Below the pieces are notes generated by a model. It was not told the origin of the DNA. It ran no database searches and saw nothing but the letters and a program-made list of their open reading frames with translations. From Ascidia mentula (lineage: Eukaryota > Chordata > Ascidiacea > Phlebobranchia > Ascidiidae): DNA of 64,000 nucleotides. The DNA is taken from positions 17,902,266 through 17,966,265 of the forward strand of contig OX387197.1 in the NCBI GenBank assembly GCA_947561715.1, written 5' to 3'. The position numbers and the translations under genes are program-made. Below are positions 22,902 to 34,851 of this stretch, piece after piece (within the stretch, counting starts at the first letter, position 1; every line of letters starts with the position of its first letter).

Positions 22902-25212
22902 ATGAGCAATAGTATTCACTTCAGGTACAGACCTCCGAAGAGAAAAACTTGTGAAGGTGCCCCTTGTGCCATCGCATTTGTTGTTGTCCTTTGTTTGGTG
23001 AGCGTGATAGCCCTGATCGTTTGCGGGTTGCTTTTCGCAAGACCTGGATTGCGTGCAGTCAACTACAAGGTAATTTTGTTTCATGAATATTATGGCTCTA
23101 ATACATGGCTTGTGCGTTTTGACCACGCAATATGGTAACAATCGTTAATTCTACTTTCATTGATTAAATCAGAAGATAATTATTATTTTCACAATGAAGG
23201 CAGTAAGTTTGGAAACGTATATCGTTAGGACTCCACTATCACCGATTTACAACTTATCGCATGCAACCAGAGATAGTTGTGATTTTTAAATTTTAAGATT
23301 TTTTGATTTTGTCACAACAAAGCACCGACAAGGCTAACCGCAGCTTTTTTATCGATGCTTACTCATTTTACTTTTCATAATTACTGTTCGTTTATGATGG
23401 ATCTGTTTAGTTATGCGAGAAAAATAAGTGTATACATATATCCCTACGCAACAATATACCTACACAACAACACAAGCTTCAACGAGAGCCCTTCTAGTTT
23501 TTCGGACGTAATTATATAGCTCAAACGGGTTAAACAAGTTCCGGAAAAGGGACAGTAAAGTTATATACTGCGACATACTTGAGGCATAACTGCATAAATT
23601 AAACTTTATTTGATTTTTTTTTATAACCCAGTAACAGTCTTGTAGCTATTATTGATTTTAGCTTTTCTAAATTAAAATAGCATTAAAATTAGAGCTACTT
23701 AGGATGGTTTGAATTATTCATGTACTTCCATAAATTTACCTTTTCGTATTTTTAATTGCAGGAAACTTGGTGTCATGTGCTGCGCTACCAAATTGTAGAA
23801 CACCGTCCATGCAAATGCTCAGGGCTGACCGACAGTAGTCCCTACTGCAAATCGACTTTTCCATGCATGCAAATTTATGTGAAGTACAACATTGATGGGC
23901 CATTCGTAAGTGTATTCATAAATACATGGCTATTGCCTTTTCTCAGCGGTTGATTTTTACAGATTTACAAGACTAGTTTTATGTAGAAAATATTTTTTAA
24001 AGGTGTCTTTTAAACATCATGGTTTTGAGGTAGAGCATTGTCGCCGCATTCGATAAATGCTTTGTACAATTATTGTAAATAATTATTCAACAGAATATTG
24101 TTTCTCGCGCAGGAAAATTCCACCTTAAATTCGATGATACACAGTGACGAAACAATGGCAATTTCTGGCAATAGCGATGTAAGTATGTAAACATAAATTA
24201 AATGCTTTGATGCAAGCTGTAAAAACCCATATGCGCAACAAGCACCATTTACATAGTGAAATTGTAGAGCGAATTCATTTTTACTTCTCAAGTCGAACCA
24301 AGGGACAAAAATCACAAAGCTGATAAACTGTATTTAAACACACGACCCTAAGAGGTTCCCAGTACAATATAGTGACTGATCGACTGATCTGTATTGGGGC
24401 CCTCTGGTCGTAGTGGGTGAAGTGGCTATGTTGCACTGGTCAAATATACAGTGGATATATACCGAAATTGATGTTAAACCCTGTTATCGATAATTGTTTT
24501 AAAACGCAGTGCTCGACACAAGTTTGCAAACGTCATAAGAAGCAGAATACGTTGGAAATCAACAACTTTTGGGACAAATACGGCGAACCCGGACACTCGT
24601 ATCACTGTATGTACAACCCCGATAACCCCAGTCAGGTACATACAACTCCATTTACAGAATTCAATTACAAAATCTTGAAATGAGCAAAGTTTTTGAATTT
24701 CGTTTTGCAAACCATAAAAAAGGCAATGCAGTGGTTGATAGATCTAACATTATTTCGGTAACATTAGTAAAATATTCGGAAATTAAAATGGCAAACAAAA
24801 TTTAATCTGTATCTCGCATTGATTTAAAGCTCAAAAAAACATTTTGGATCCCAATTTCATCCAAACACTCAACGTTTTCCCTCAACATAAATTAAGACTA
24901 TTCAATTCCATCCAGGTGATTATCTCACGCAACATCAGCCTCCTCCTCATCATCCTCTCGCTCGCGATCCCCGCCATCACCTTCGTCGCTTCCCTCATCT
25001 CGATATGTGTCCTCTGTCGGTTCGCTCGGAAACAGGACAAGAAGGATCAACCTCCTCCCCTGTCTGACTACAGGGGTTACCTCAACTTTGGAATGCCGGT
25101 CAAAGATCACAGGAAACCGGATCGCCAGCAAAACCGACCGTCCTCCCTTCCAGGATTTGAAAGGCCTGCGTCCAGGGAGTCGCACCGCAGCCACGCTACC
25201 CAGCGGATGTAA
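22902..25212 (+). CDS. Calcium-activated potassium channel beta-subunit-like protein
   Basis: Probable regulatory subunit of a Slo/BK channel at the plasma membrane. Exons: 22902-23069, 23762-23905, 24113-24178, 24510-24635, 24916-25212 (TAA), all phase 0, giving 266 aa. Layout matches the KCNMB family: a short cytoplasmic N-terminus, TM1 (about 22-45, CAIAFVVVLCLVSVIALIVC), an extracellular loop of about 115 residues rich in Cys, and TM2 (about 172-196, LLLIILSLAIPAITFVASLI). Loop signatures are the Cys pairs in CKCSG, a TFPCMQIYV string like the family's YPCLQVYVN, N-glycosylation sites (NSTL) and late Cys in CSTQVCK and YHCMY. The cytoplasmic tail (about 65 aa, Pro/Arg/Ser rich) is longer than in most vertebrate KCNMB proteins. 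The upstream in-frame ATG at 22848 would add 18 residues; I prefer 22902. The exact paralogue cannot be named. Confidence 0.78.
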
Positions 25213-25627
25213 TTGTTGTTGATTTATGTATGTTGTGAAACGATAATGGCGTGTGCCTTTTTTGAAAATTGTACGGACTATGAAGATGATTTTTTTTCTG
25301 ACTCCGAAACTACCTTTTGGGGTTTCGTAGTAAGTTATGAATTATGTGAACGGATGGCAATGTAATCACGTATGTGACGTACTATGAAGTCGTGGGATAT
25401 TTTTCTTTCCTTAAATTGACACTTACAATATACTTGTTTTCTAACAAAGGGACGTTATATACACACTTCTACTATACTCCTATTTTTGTTTCATTTGAAA
25501 TATTTTTGCTCTTTTGTAGACCCCATGATGCATATTAAACCAAAGTTAAGTGCTCTGTGCATTTGGTTAAAGATATAATGCTGATTTTATCCGTTGAACT
25601 TTCGTTGAGATAAACAATATTTTACAC

Positions 25628-25844
25628 TATTGGTTGAGCTTGCTTGGCCGTAGTGTTTCCACCTTGTTTGCTCCGTAAGGTTGCACCTAGTTTGGTGCCC
25701 AACGGATGACGGTGACTGTATAGTCACCACAAAGTGGAAGTCTTTGCTTGGCCGTTTGGTCAGCAAAGTCGTCTGATAGTCACACCAGCTGCACTGATGA
25801 GACCTTTTAGGTCGAAACAGTGGCCATCTGTCTGCAGCTTATAC
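25628..25844 (+). mobile_element. Short retroelement ending in a hammerhead ribozyme, copy 1
   Basis: A 217-bp insert flanked by an exact 14-bp direct repeat ACAATATTTTACAC (25614-25627 and 25845-25858), read as a target site duplication. A complete hammerhead ribozyme lies 6 bases from its 3' end. Its last part (from CAAAGTGGA near 25729) is shared with the shorter inverted copy at 60600-60721. Copies with a common 3' end and different 5' ends suggest target-primed reverse transcription with 5' truncation. No protein is encoded. Penelope-like elements and retrozymes are known carriers of hammerheads; which of these it derives from is not decided by this sequence. Confidence 0.8.
25787..25839 (+). 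ncRNA. Type I hammerhead ribozyme, copy 1
   Basis: All invariant positions are present. Stem I is AGCTGCA (25787-25793) with TGCAGCT (25833-25839), 7 perfect pairs. The core is CTGATGA (25794-25800). Stem II is GACCT/AGGTC with a 3-base loop (25801-25813). GAA plus A15.1 follows (25814-25817). Stem III is ACAG/CTGT closed by a 7-base loop. Cleavage residue C17 is at 25832. Stem I is open, which makes it type I. Predicted self-cleavage is after 25832. Confidence 0.93.
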
Positions 25845-26220
25845 ACAATATTTTACACGTTTGTTACCAAAGGGTTGAAATGTTTAAAACTATACACGAC
25901 AAATTTCTTGCAGAATCAACAACAAATATCACGCACAAAAGCATACAAAGTACTTCGTGACGAACCAAAAAGCTTTATCTGATTCCAAGGCACCACTTAA
26001 AACATCACTAGCCCACTTGATAAATAGTCCGAAGTGCTGAGTATCCAGCAAAACGTTTCAGGGTCATACAGTGGTCGTATAGGAAAACATATACGGATAA
26101 TAGAGATATGACCATGGAGATTTTCTGCGAATGTTTCATTACGACAGGCAAGAAAGGTGGCTTATACAGCTTCCACACAGTCGCTCGGTGTTTGAAATTT
26201 TTCAGTCGTCTCGTCCAGGG

Positions 26221-27925
26221 TTAGAAGTAGTCGACAGAGTTGCCTTCGCCCACGAAAGCGTTTTCCCTTTCCACGCTTAAGCCGGGTCCCACCACATTCT
26301 GGTTACTTCTGGCTGGCGCTTTTATGAGTTTCTCCACGAGGGACTTGGCCTTGTTTTCTGCGCAAAACTCATTTGCATGACAAGAGGCAAATTTTCGTAA
26401 CATGCTCAACTACCTATTTCACAACTTTTAATTGACATACTCTTATACGAGGCGATGTTAATCAAATTTTATTTTATTCTACTTTTTTTTATAAGTCACC
26501 AGTGTTGACCTATACTAAATACATTGGACCTAAACCAAACTTACCAGTGATTGGCAGCATTGGTTTGTTGTCGGGAATGATTCTTCTTGTCTGTTTTATT
26601 GTCCTCTGAATCATGGGCGAGTTTCGGTCGCCATCTTCGTTTGAGGCAGATTTAGACTTTTGGTGTTTTGTTCCACTTCAAATAACACAGGCCCACGTCC
26701 GTTGTTTATTATTTTTTACAGTTTGTTGGGTGCAGAGCTTTAATTTTACTATGACGTTGGAATGTCAACCGATCATCTTTGAAGATTTTCAGGCAACAAA
26801 AACTAATTAAACTATTTATAACTGCCGCATATATATATGTTACAACCAACTATTGTTGAATGTTTTAGTGGCTTGCATACCACTTACTTTTTGTGTTCGC
26901 CGTTTTTTGTGGGCAACGGTCTCGTCACAACTGTGTACGTCTCTGTCGGTACAGTGCTCGCTGGCGACTCCGCGCGGCGATGTTTGCTTACCGACTGGAA
27001 ATACATTTTATGACAAATTGAAAAACTGCAAAATTTCGAACCCTTCATTTTTTTTTCTTTTCGCATGATTTTAGTCACTTTTCGGGAGATTCCACTTTGA
27101 TTTACACCAGGGGTCGTCAACCTACGGCCCGGAGCCTCTTTGCAAACTTTCGTTACTATATGATTTGGCAAATGCTATCATCAAATCACTAAATCCAAAT
27201 AAGGAGATACTCTCGGTATACCTCCCCGCATTCGCAAGGTTTAACAACACCATAAACAGGGAAGGAAATGAAAATGTTATAGTGGAAAAATACTACGGAC
27301 CGCTGAGATCTTGCGCAGTTTGGTTTTGGCCCACGTCTGCGGTGGGATTGCCGACCCCCGATTTTTACAAATACGTCTTGTAATGAGTGTTTCCTGTGTG
27401 AACTGTGTGAAAACACCACATAAAATCACATCGAAACTGACCTTCTTGAATTTGGGCGAGTTTTTCAACCAGTCGTTGACCTTTTCGTCGGGGTCCATGG
27501 TTTGAGCTGAAGGAAATCTCTTCGGACGTTTTCGGAGACGATCCTGTTTACGAGGTTCTTCGGGCGGCGCCTCGTATCTTTTTCTGAAATGTTACGAGGA
27601 AACAAGAAAATAGGATGGTTAGATTACGGAGCTATTTAACTTAAAATATTTAAATATTTACAAGTTCCTACCATGTGTTTATTACTCAATTTATTGACCA
27701 AATAATCACCATTTTGTACGGATCTCCCTTCACTGTATATTTTTTCTAACCAGACACTGCCCAATATTTACTTTTACGGGAAGTTCGACCTACGGTTGTT
27801 TGGCGAGTTCCTGTTTCGGTTTACGGTCGTCGGCTTCCTTATCACTTCCCGTCGTTTCCTCTCTTATCGGAGAACATTCCCTGAAATCCCGGTTCCTTCG
27901 TCGATGTTTCTCGGCGTCTGAAGGA
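26221..27925 (-). CDS. Three-exon coding chain; alternative tail or separate gene
   Basis: Exons 27794-27925, 27442-27583 and 26221-26367 (TAA) join in compatible phases (2, 2, 0, end) to give about 140 residues. These are highly charged at first (SDAEKHRRRNRDF, KRYEAPPEEPRKQDRLRKRP) and end NSVDYF. They lie just past the terminal exon of the CUB/EGF membrane protein on the same strand. The chain needs an upstream donor in phase 2. Exon 30106-30266 of that gene ends in phase 2, so splicing from it would give an alternative cytoplasmic tail. Alternatively the chain belongs to a gene whose first exon I have not found, for example using the ATG at 28074. I recognise no domain. The acceptor at 26368 has a weak pyrimidine tract. 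Confidence 0.55.
27108..27360. mobile_element. hAT-type MITE, 253 bp, degraded
   Basis: Ends CAGGGGTCGTCAACC and its imperfect inverted match (CGGGGGTCGGCAATC on the other strand) are typical hAT termini. The flanking 8-mers ATTTACAC and ATTTTTAC match at 6 of 8 positions, as expected of an old target duplication. No intact transposase. It lies between tail exons of the minus-strand chain. Confidence 0.75.
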
Positions 27926-28266
27926 CTGAAGAAGAAAAATAGGAGAGTGTTGTTTTGTGAAACCAGAAGATAGTAGATCCTGACTTCATTATGTCCACTA
28001 ATGGGGAACGTATGTAGTGAAACCAAAACAGAAAACATTGAAATATTCACCAAAAGCAATTTGAAGTTCAACATGCGGTGTGGTTATTTAGCTCCTTTAT
28101 CTACAATAACAGCTGCTCTACACACTCCAAAACAAGTGCAAATGTTTATTAATCAAAATCACCCGCTTTTTAAACAACAATGCATGAATTAAGGCGCATG
28201 ACATCAATAATATCTAAAATATACAAAAAAATGAAACTACAATTTTGGTAAAATCTTTGGATACAG

Positions 28267-28272
28267 TTTATT
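28267..28272 (-). terminator. Polyadenylation signal AATAAA for CUB/EGF gene
   Basis: AATAAA begins 4 bases after the TAA stop of exon 28277-28474, marking that exon as one true 3' end. Confidence 0.6.
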
Positions 28273-28276
28273 TGCT

Positions 28277-31200
28277 TTACTCGTAAGAGCTTTGGAAACT
28301 TGTTGTGTCGTTTCTATGCTCCTGGTCGTCTTCATAGCGAGGTCGTTTGTGGTAAGCGTTCATCATTTTGGCGATCTCTTGTGGTCGAAGAAAGACGCTC
28401 TTTTCTCGATTCAAAGGCGGCCTATCGGATCCGTATAGACCGTTACGGACGTTGTTGATGATGTCCATTGCCTCCTATTAAGAATTGTGTCTAATTATTA
28501 TTCTTCATACAAAACATGCACACATGCTAAGTTCCTAACATTTCAGAGGGAATCGCGACATTATCAAATGTGTTAAATGTGACCTTTAGGTGACAAGAAT
28601 ATACTTTTGCCGCATGTGTTTCAAAAAAAACTTTGCCAAAACAACTTTGATATATATACAACTTTGGTGCAATTAGCAGGTCACATTGGTTTGTAGTTGA
28701 TCTGTTTATCTATATGTTTTTCTTGCGTTAAGTTAAGTAATTCATGTTCCTTACAACTATACGTTAAATCGATTGGTTTTTCACGAATTTTCATTTACAT
28801 ATCAACAATAAATTTGTACAATGCAATTTGTATTTCAGTAAAACAGCAAAACTATTCATCACGTGATGGTCACCTGGGAGGATACGTATCCCTTATGATT
28901 GGGCTTGGACGACAAAATATGATTCACCACCCCGGCAGCTTCCTCTGGACTCAGCTCCATGGTTTGATTCGTGTCGCCCTGCTGTGGGACCGTGCCATGC
29001 GGAACTGTGGCATGTGGCAACGGCGGAGGTTTGTATGGCATAGAATTTTGGAAAACCGCTGGCGGGTGATTTGGTTGCATTACGTTCGCCACTGTCGCGA
29101 CCGGCTGCTGGGGCGGGTAAACGTTGTTGTGAGGTTTCATATAATCCCCGGGAGCAACTGTAGATATCAACGAATTAGACAGACCGGAAAATACACACAA
29201 TCCTATGTACAGTTTACAATAAGACGATGTATGATGCAAACGTATAATTTTGTTATACATGCAAACGAGATTGCAAAGAATACGTTTTCTGTCAATGGCG
29301 GTTAATTAATCGTAGAAACGCGGGTTTGGAATTATTTAATACCTCTCGTAATAAGTGTATTAGCTAATGCTGAATTATATAGTTCAGCGCAAAAACCTAA
29401 TATCGAAAATCGAATTTTTTTAGGAATGACTCATTTTTTAAACTTACGTTGCGCAACAGCGTTGTGGAAATCGTAGTTTGGGGCTTCAGTTTGCTTCATT
29501 TGGTTGAAGAGACGAACTGCTGCGTCCGGGGAGACATATTGTGTGGGATAATAATGACCTGTAAGGTTAGTTCAGTTTACGATTCGCTCGGATAAAGTGC
29601 ACACAGCTTCAAATCGTATCATAGCTGTTGCGGAGATAATATTTTACCTCCTGTCTATTTTGAAATGCCTAAATACATTTGAAAACACAGCAGTAACGCC
29701 ATTGCCAGCAAAATTAGTGATGAATTATTCAACCATTGTACGTATAAAATACTACCGTGGACATAAGTAACGTGATTTATAGGATATGTTTTGCGGATTC
29801 GCGATGTGCAGAATAATACCTTTGGTAGGCGACGCGAACGTCCCGTTGTTGAAGGGCCTCTTGTCCAATTGACTCATTTCGTTGTGCGTAATGGGCACCG
29901 AGATTCTCCTGAATCGCATCGATTTTTCAATTAACACCCAAGTGCGACGGGGGTTCGGGTACTCGCTTATCTCTAAGGTTTTATAAATGCCAACACACTC
30001 TACTCCAACAGTTTTGAACTGTTCGCACTTGTCAAGCATGATAAATATTAATCACTTCATGGTTCAGATCGAAAAACAACCTCATAACATGACAAAGGTA
30101 CTCACTTCAGTGGTGATGGATCGGCCTGGTGGACCGCCGGTGCGGGATGACCTTGATACGGTAGAGCGGGGATTGTCTCTGGGGGCCTGTGGGTTCCACC
30201 TGGGTACGACGCTCTACCCATGATGTGTTGGGGGTGTGCGGCGCCGTAGGACCCAGGGTTTGGGCCCTTGTGAAACAAAATCGGATATTGAGAATACCGT
30301 ACGCTTTTTATATGTACGTATATACGCACGGTTGTTTTCAGCTACGTTATGCTTTAAAATGTAAAGGAAGCGCTGTACAGTATACGATAAAAAAGGTGAT
30401 TTGGGTTTATGAGAAGGCTTTTGTCTTTGAACGCACTCTACAAATTACAGGTTCTCGCCTGTGAATTCGGGTCCACTTCTTCCATTATAATTCCCGCTGA
30501 CATTTTCTTTAGTTTGCGAATAAGTTGGTCGTGTGTGTTTTTGGAATTTCCTTTCATCGTCACACTGTTGATCGAAGTTGTTCGAGAGTGACGTTTGCCT
30601 TCTTTGTCTGCATGTGAAGTCAAGTTAAGTTTGGCACCTGCTTAGTCGCAAACGCAAATCTTCAAAATCCAACATGCAACGCTTACGAGTATTCTGTATT
30701 TATTTTTTAACCTGTGTAACAAAAGCTGCAAACACTTTCTGATGCAATATTATTTTTTTTGCCATACCTGGAGGCAACTTGTTTTGAATTCGAATATATA
30801 CCGGAAAGCAAATACAAACTTGCATAGACTTTAAGAATAACGTGAATAACGGCACACGTCGAAGCGCAAGGTGCGTAACCCCATACCAGTTGTCTGTCGG
30901 GTCTGATATGCTATTTTTAATATCGTGTCTTACTTTCTCCGTGTTCTGACTTAGTCTTCATATTGATGAGCGTCACCTCCTTGTCAAGGGATGCTTTCGT
31001 ATCAGGGACGTCATTTCCATCACTTCTGTGAAACTTCCACCAATACCAGAGGAATACGGCCGCCAAGATGAGAGCAATGAGAATTATAATGACAATCGCT
31101 GCGATGACGGCCGAACTGCAAAGACATGGGAAAGTGATCTTTATGCGAAATATCGTCATCAAATAATAGTTTGGAACCAATTGGTCAAACCAAACACTAG

Positions 31201-34200
31201 GCGCTTTGGCATCGAAGAAATATTATTTCAAAATATTTGACGCTTGTGTTTAAAATTTTGAGAGATTCCGAGACATAGACCAAACATTATAACCCATAGA
31301 TTCAACAACATTCTAAACCTACTTTTGGTGTGCCGCAGGTTTTCCTCCGTCGTTGCCGGCGTCTGTGAAACAGGGATTACCAAGTTGAAACTTAAAAAGT
31401 CCGATCTAAATGTCCACCTACCTGGGGCCCCGGGCTCTGTCGGATTTTTTTCCTCTTGGTTCGCTCCAGGGTCCTCTCCATCCTCACTGGAGCTGCTAGG
31501 TGTGGTAACCTCCGCTCCTCCTGTGGGTGTCGTTGTCGGGCCAACCGTGGTGGTTGTAGTTGTGGTAGACGGTGGAGACGGAGTGGGAACTAAAAGTTTC
31601 AGGAAAATGTTTTTTTTTTTTTTTTAAAGGATTGCCTGTCAATTTCAATCGGAGAAAAAAAAACGCAGCAATCAACTGAAAGTTTTGTTTCATGTTTTTG
31701 TGTGTTTATACTATATAGCTTCACCACGGGTAAACTCTTTAACATGGGCTTACATGTCAATCAATAAACTATCAGACACAACTTTTTATTCCTCTTAAAA
31801 GGGTAATTATAGGTTGGTTATTGCAATGTAGACCACGTCAAACAAAACACAAACTTTTCACATTGGAACAATTGATCGTTGACGTGAAATGTGCCAGCAT
31901 GCAACAAACTTATAGTGATCACCATTCCAAATTATATCGAGTTACTGCAAATGCGAATGTATTTTTATTCAGCACGTACTGGCGTCTTCGCAATGGTCGC
32001 CCTGAAAATCGCGAGGGCAGGAGCACACGTAGTCGGTGGTTCTGTCAACGCACAAGCCCCCGTTGAGACAAGGCTCAGACAGACAGGGTTCAGGTTCTGC
32101 AGAACAAATGTTATACTTCACATACGTATCGATATAACTACTGCTGCAAATTTGTACTTATTTCACAATGATCTCCGTCAAACAGGTTGATGCATTCGCA
32201 GGAATATCCATTGACATCGTCCGCGCATTCTCCGCCGTTCTGACAAGGGTAAGACGCGCACTCGTCCTTGTCTGTTGCGGCAAAAGTGTGATTTAGTAAT
32301 TAGTAAAAATGGATTATAATTTATGTGACTTTAATAACTTTAGAATAACTAAAGAGTTATTATTTGCGTATTTAACAAAAATTTGTGGTGGAAACCATAC
32401 GATAACATAATATCGTGTTATGTTATCGCACACTCTTGCGATAACATAAATAGAATCACATGCACCAAGGAGCCATACCTATAGGTATGTGTATACGCAT
32501 TAAACAGGCCGTACGCCGGTGAATCCATTACTTACACAAAACAACTGATAAGTATCCACAGTGTTTTTAATAGAAACAAGGTTCATAAAAGTTTTGTTCT
32601 AAACCGAAACAAAAAAGTTTAAATTCGAATGTAAAAGAAACATTGCTAGAAATATCTAAAAGTTCTTTCATACCTATCTCGCAATTATAACCCGCATATC
32701 CGTTTGGACAAATACACTTGTAATAACCGGTGTAGGTTTCACATTCCGCGCCATTTTGACACGGCCCGGAGTCGCAAGGGTCAGGTCCGCTCAGTTCGAC
32801 TGCAACAACAAGTCGAACTCGCAATATTGTTATGCGTAAATGTGGAGACAATACTTACATTCAAAATCAAACTTAAACCCCTTCAGATTGTTGGACTCGT
32901 CGCTGACAAAGCCGACAATCAATGGGCCCTGTCCACGCAAATGGCCGTTGTTTACCTTTTCTAGGCCAACTCCACAGTATCTAGCAAAAAACATTTCTTC
33001 TGTTGTTACAATCATATCAAAAATTCGCCAAAAGCGAGAGTCCAACATTTAATACGCACTGTTTAAAAGCTTTTTTGAAGCCTAAATATATACGCAATGC
33101 TTTACGTTCAGCTTTCATTTCGGTTAATTTTGCTCATGTTAGCAGCACTACGGAATAAAGTATTGCAGCTTTGCAAGTGTGTGATTACTTGCACTTAGTT
33201 TCTACACGTTAATAAAAAAGCCTTTTCTTTTTCAACGCTAAAAGCAGTTCGGTTAGTTGCAAAAGCTGCATTATTCACTCCGTACTGATGCCCGCCTCAA
33301 AGACGAAGCTCCATGATCTTAAAACGGGGACCAGTTGCAACGAAAATAGCCTCTACCTCCAAAGCCTAAAGGCAATACAATGCTACGCTCCTCAGCTTTA
33401 ATTTTTTCAACATACTAATGAAGTTTTATTTCGGCTAGAGCATAAGGCAAGCGAATTAACATCGCCCGATGTTTGAAGCGATTAACGCCGGAATACCTAT
33501 TGGGACTTGGGGTCCGGGAGGTTGCGTTAAAGACAACGTTCAGGAAGTCGTATGTACAGTCGTCGCTTAGCTCGATCGCGAACGCTTCAAAGTACAACTA
33601 AACGTGCAAAAACAACAACAAAAATGAACACAAGTGCCAGAAGCGAAGTCACGACTACATAAGTTTTCAGTCGTCAGTAATTTGTTTCTTCTCCCTTGTA
33701 TGTATTTAAGGATCATGAGATTTAAAATTTTGATTGGAGATGGCCGAACTGCACTTTCAAATTTTTGCTCTCTACTTATTTTTTTTTCAAACTAAAAAAC
33801 TACAAGTTGCAAGTTCGCCTCGGCACTTGGAGCCTAAACTGTTGGCGGCCTTGATCTTACTTTGTCGAATTCGGTACTCTGCTGGTTGCATTAAAAACAA
33901 ACTCCAGCCAATCATAGCGACACTGTTCGCTAACTTCCATCGCAAAAGCTTCAAAGTAGATCTAGTTGTAGGTAAAAGAACTTCTCGTTTTACTAGTGAT
34001 ATATTTTATCATATATTAGAAAAATTTATGATGATTTGTCAATGAATTTTTGAGTGTGTGGTGACTTGTGCTACATTGCAGCTAAACGTTGAGCAGAAAT
34101 TCTTTGTTGCTTTCAAAACACATTTTCATGCAAGTAAAAGTGCACAAGTTACCTTTAACATCAAACGTGTTTTTTTCCAAAACCCGAGCACGGTCTATTA

Positions 34201-34851
34201 ATAAAGCTAAAAAATATTTTACCAATAATTGTTGATCGTTTACCAACCATGTCTATATGGTTTGCCCCAAACTTTATTGAATAATTGTCGTTATTTTTTC
34301 TGCATGTTATTTGATTGTTCAATGACAAATTCGTTGAAAAGTCAACACGTTTGGTTTGCTTTACTTACGTTAATGAAGTTGTTCGTCAAAATCCTGTAAA
34401 CACAATTTCGCTTGTCCGGATAGTTGTTGGGGTACTCCGGTGACGTGATGCTCCCTGTGGGCTCGTAGAACTCTCCTTCACATGGGGGCGGGGGTGGTTC
34501 AGTGGGCCCCGGAGGCTCGGTGGGGCCCGGGTCCTCTCCCTCGGCTGGGGGTTGTTCTGTGCCTTCCTCATCCTGTGCCGTTGCGAAGGATCCTGGACCA
34601 CAGGATAATATGGAGCATGAAATAATTTTTTTCAAATGTAGGCTACGAATCCCTTATTAGAGCCGCCACATTTACATCGTTATGTGTAGTTTAAACGAGA
34701 GCATATTTTTACTATACGCTTAGATATAAAATATACGTTATTGTATTAGCATATTTCTCAAAGGCACGTGTTGCATTTCAGGCAGCACATCCAGAAACCT
34801 ACCGACAAGAATGATCAGAATGAAGCAATGAACCAGAGTGTAAAACCTCAT
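28277..34851 (-). CDS. CUB and triple EGF-like single-pass membrane protein
   Basis: Predicted 744-aa cell-surface protein; not matched to a named family. Exons 5' to 3': 34803-34851, 34369-34592, 33497-33597 (or alternative 33861-33961), 32859-32980, 32674-32799, 32158-32271, 31980-32096, 31422-31589, 31323-31362, 30934-31115, 30459-30607, 30106-30266, 29820-29908, 29448-29558, 28874-29157, 28277-28474 (TAA); every junction keeps frame. Order: signal peptide (MRFYTLVHCFILIILV), a Pro/Glu-rich stretch, a CUB domain (54-165, four Cys, YPNNYP, YCG), three six-Cys EGF domains (about 168-285, CQNGAEC, CQNGGEC, CLNGGLC), a Thr/Pro mucin-like stalk, a TM helix (about 357-378, AIVIIILIALILAAVFLWYWW) and a cytoplasmic tail of about 365 aa rich in Pro, His and Asn. 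The donor at 30459 reads CAG|GCGAGA, a rare GC donor. Confidence 0.87.
33497..33597 (-). CDS. CUB exon 3, version b (downstream)
   Basis: 101 nt, phase 0 to 2, encodes LYFEAFAIELSDDCTYDFLN and on to the fourth strand of the CUB domain. Splice sites are TTTAG acceptor and AG|GTATTC donor. It is the near-twin of the exon at 33861-33961. Confidence 0.85.
33861..33961 (-). CDS. CUB exon 3, version a (upstream duplicate)
   Basis: 101 nt, phase 0 to 2, encodes IYFEAFAMEVSEQCRYDWLE and ends in NATSRVPNSTK. It aligns without gaps to the exon 263 bases downstream, keeping the CUB cysteine and the NATSR N-glycosylation motif. Acceptor ACTAG and donor AA|GTAAGA are intact. Including both copies would shift the frame (202 nt), so they should be used one at a time. 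Confidence 0.85.

Larger units (their letters stand above)
25213..26220. other. Intergenic region between convergent genes
   Basis: Lies between the ends of the BK-beta-like gene (plus) and the minus-strand tail exons. It contains the ribozyme-bearing element at 25628-25844. No other exon is supported. Confidence 0.5.
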
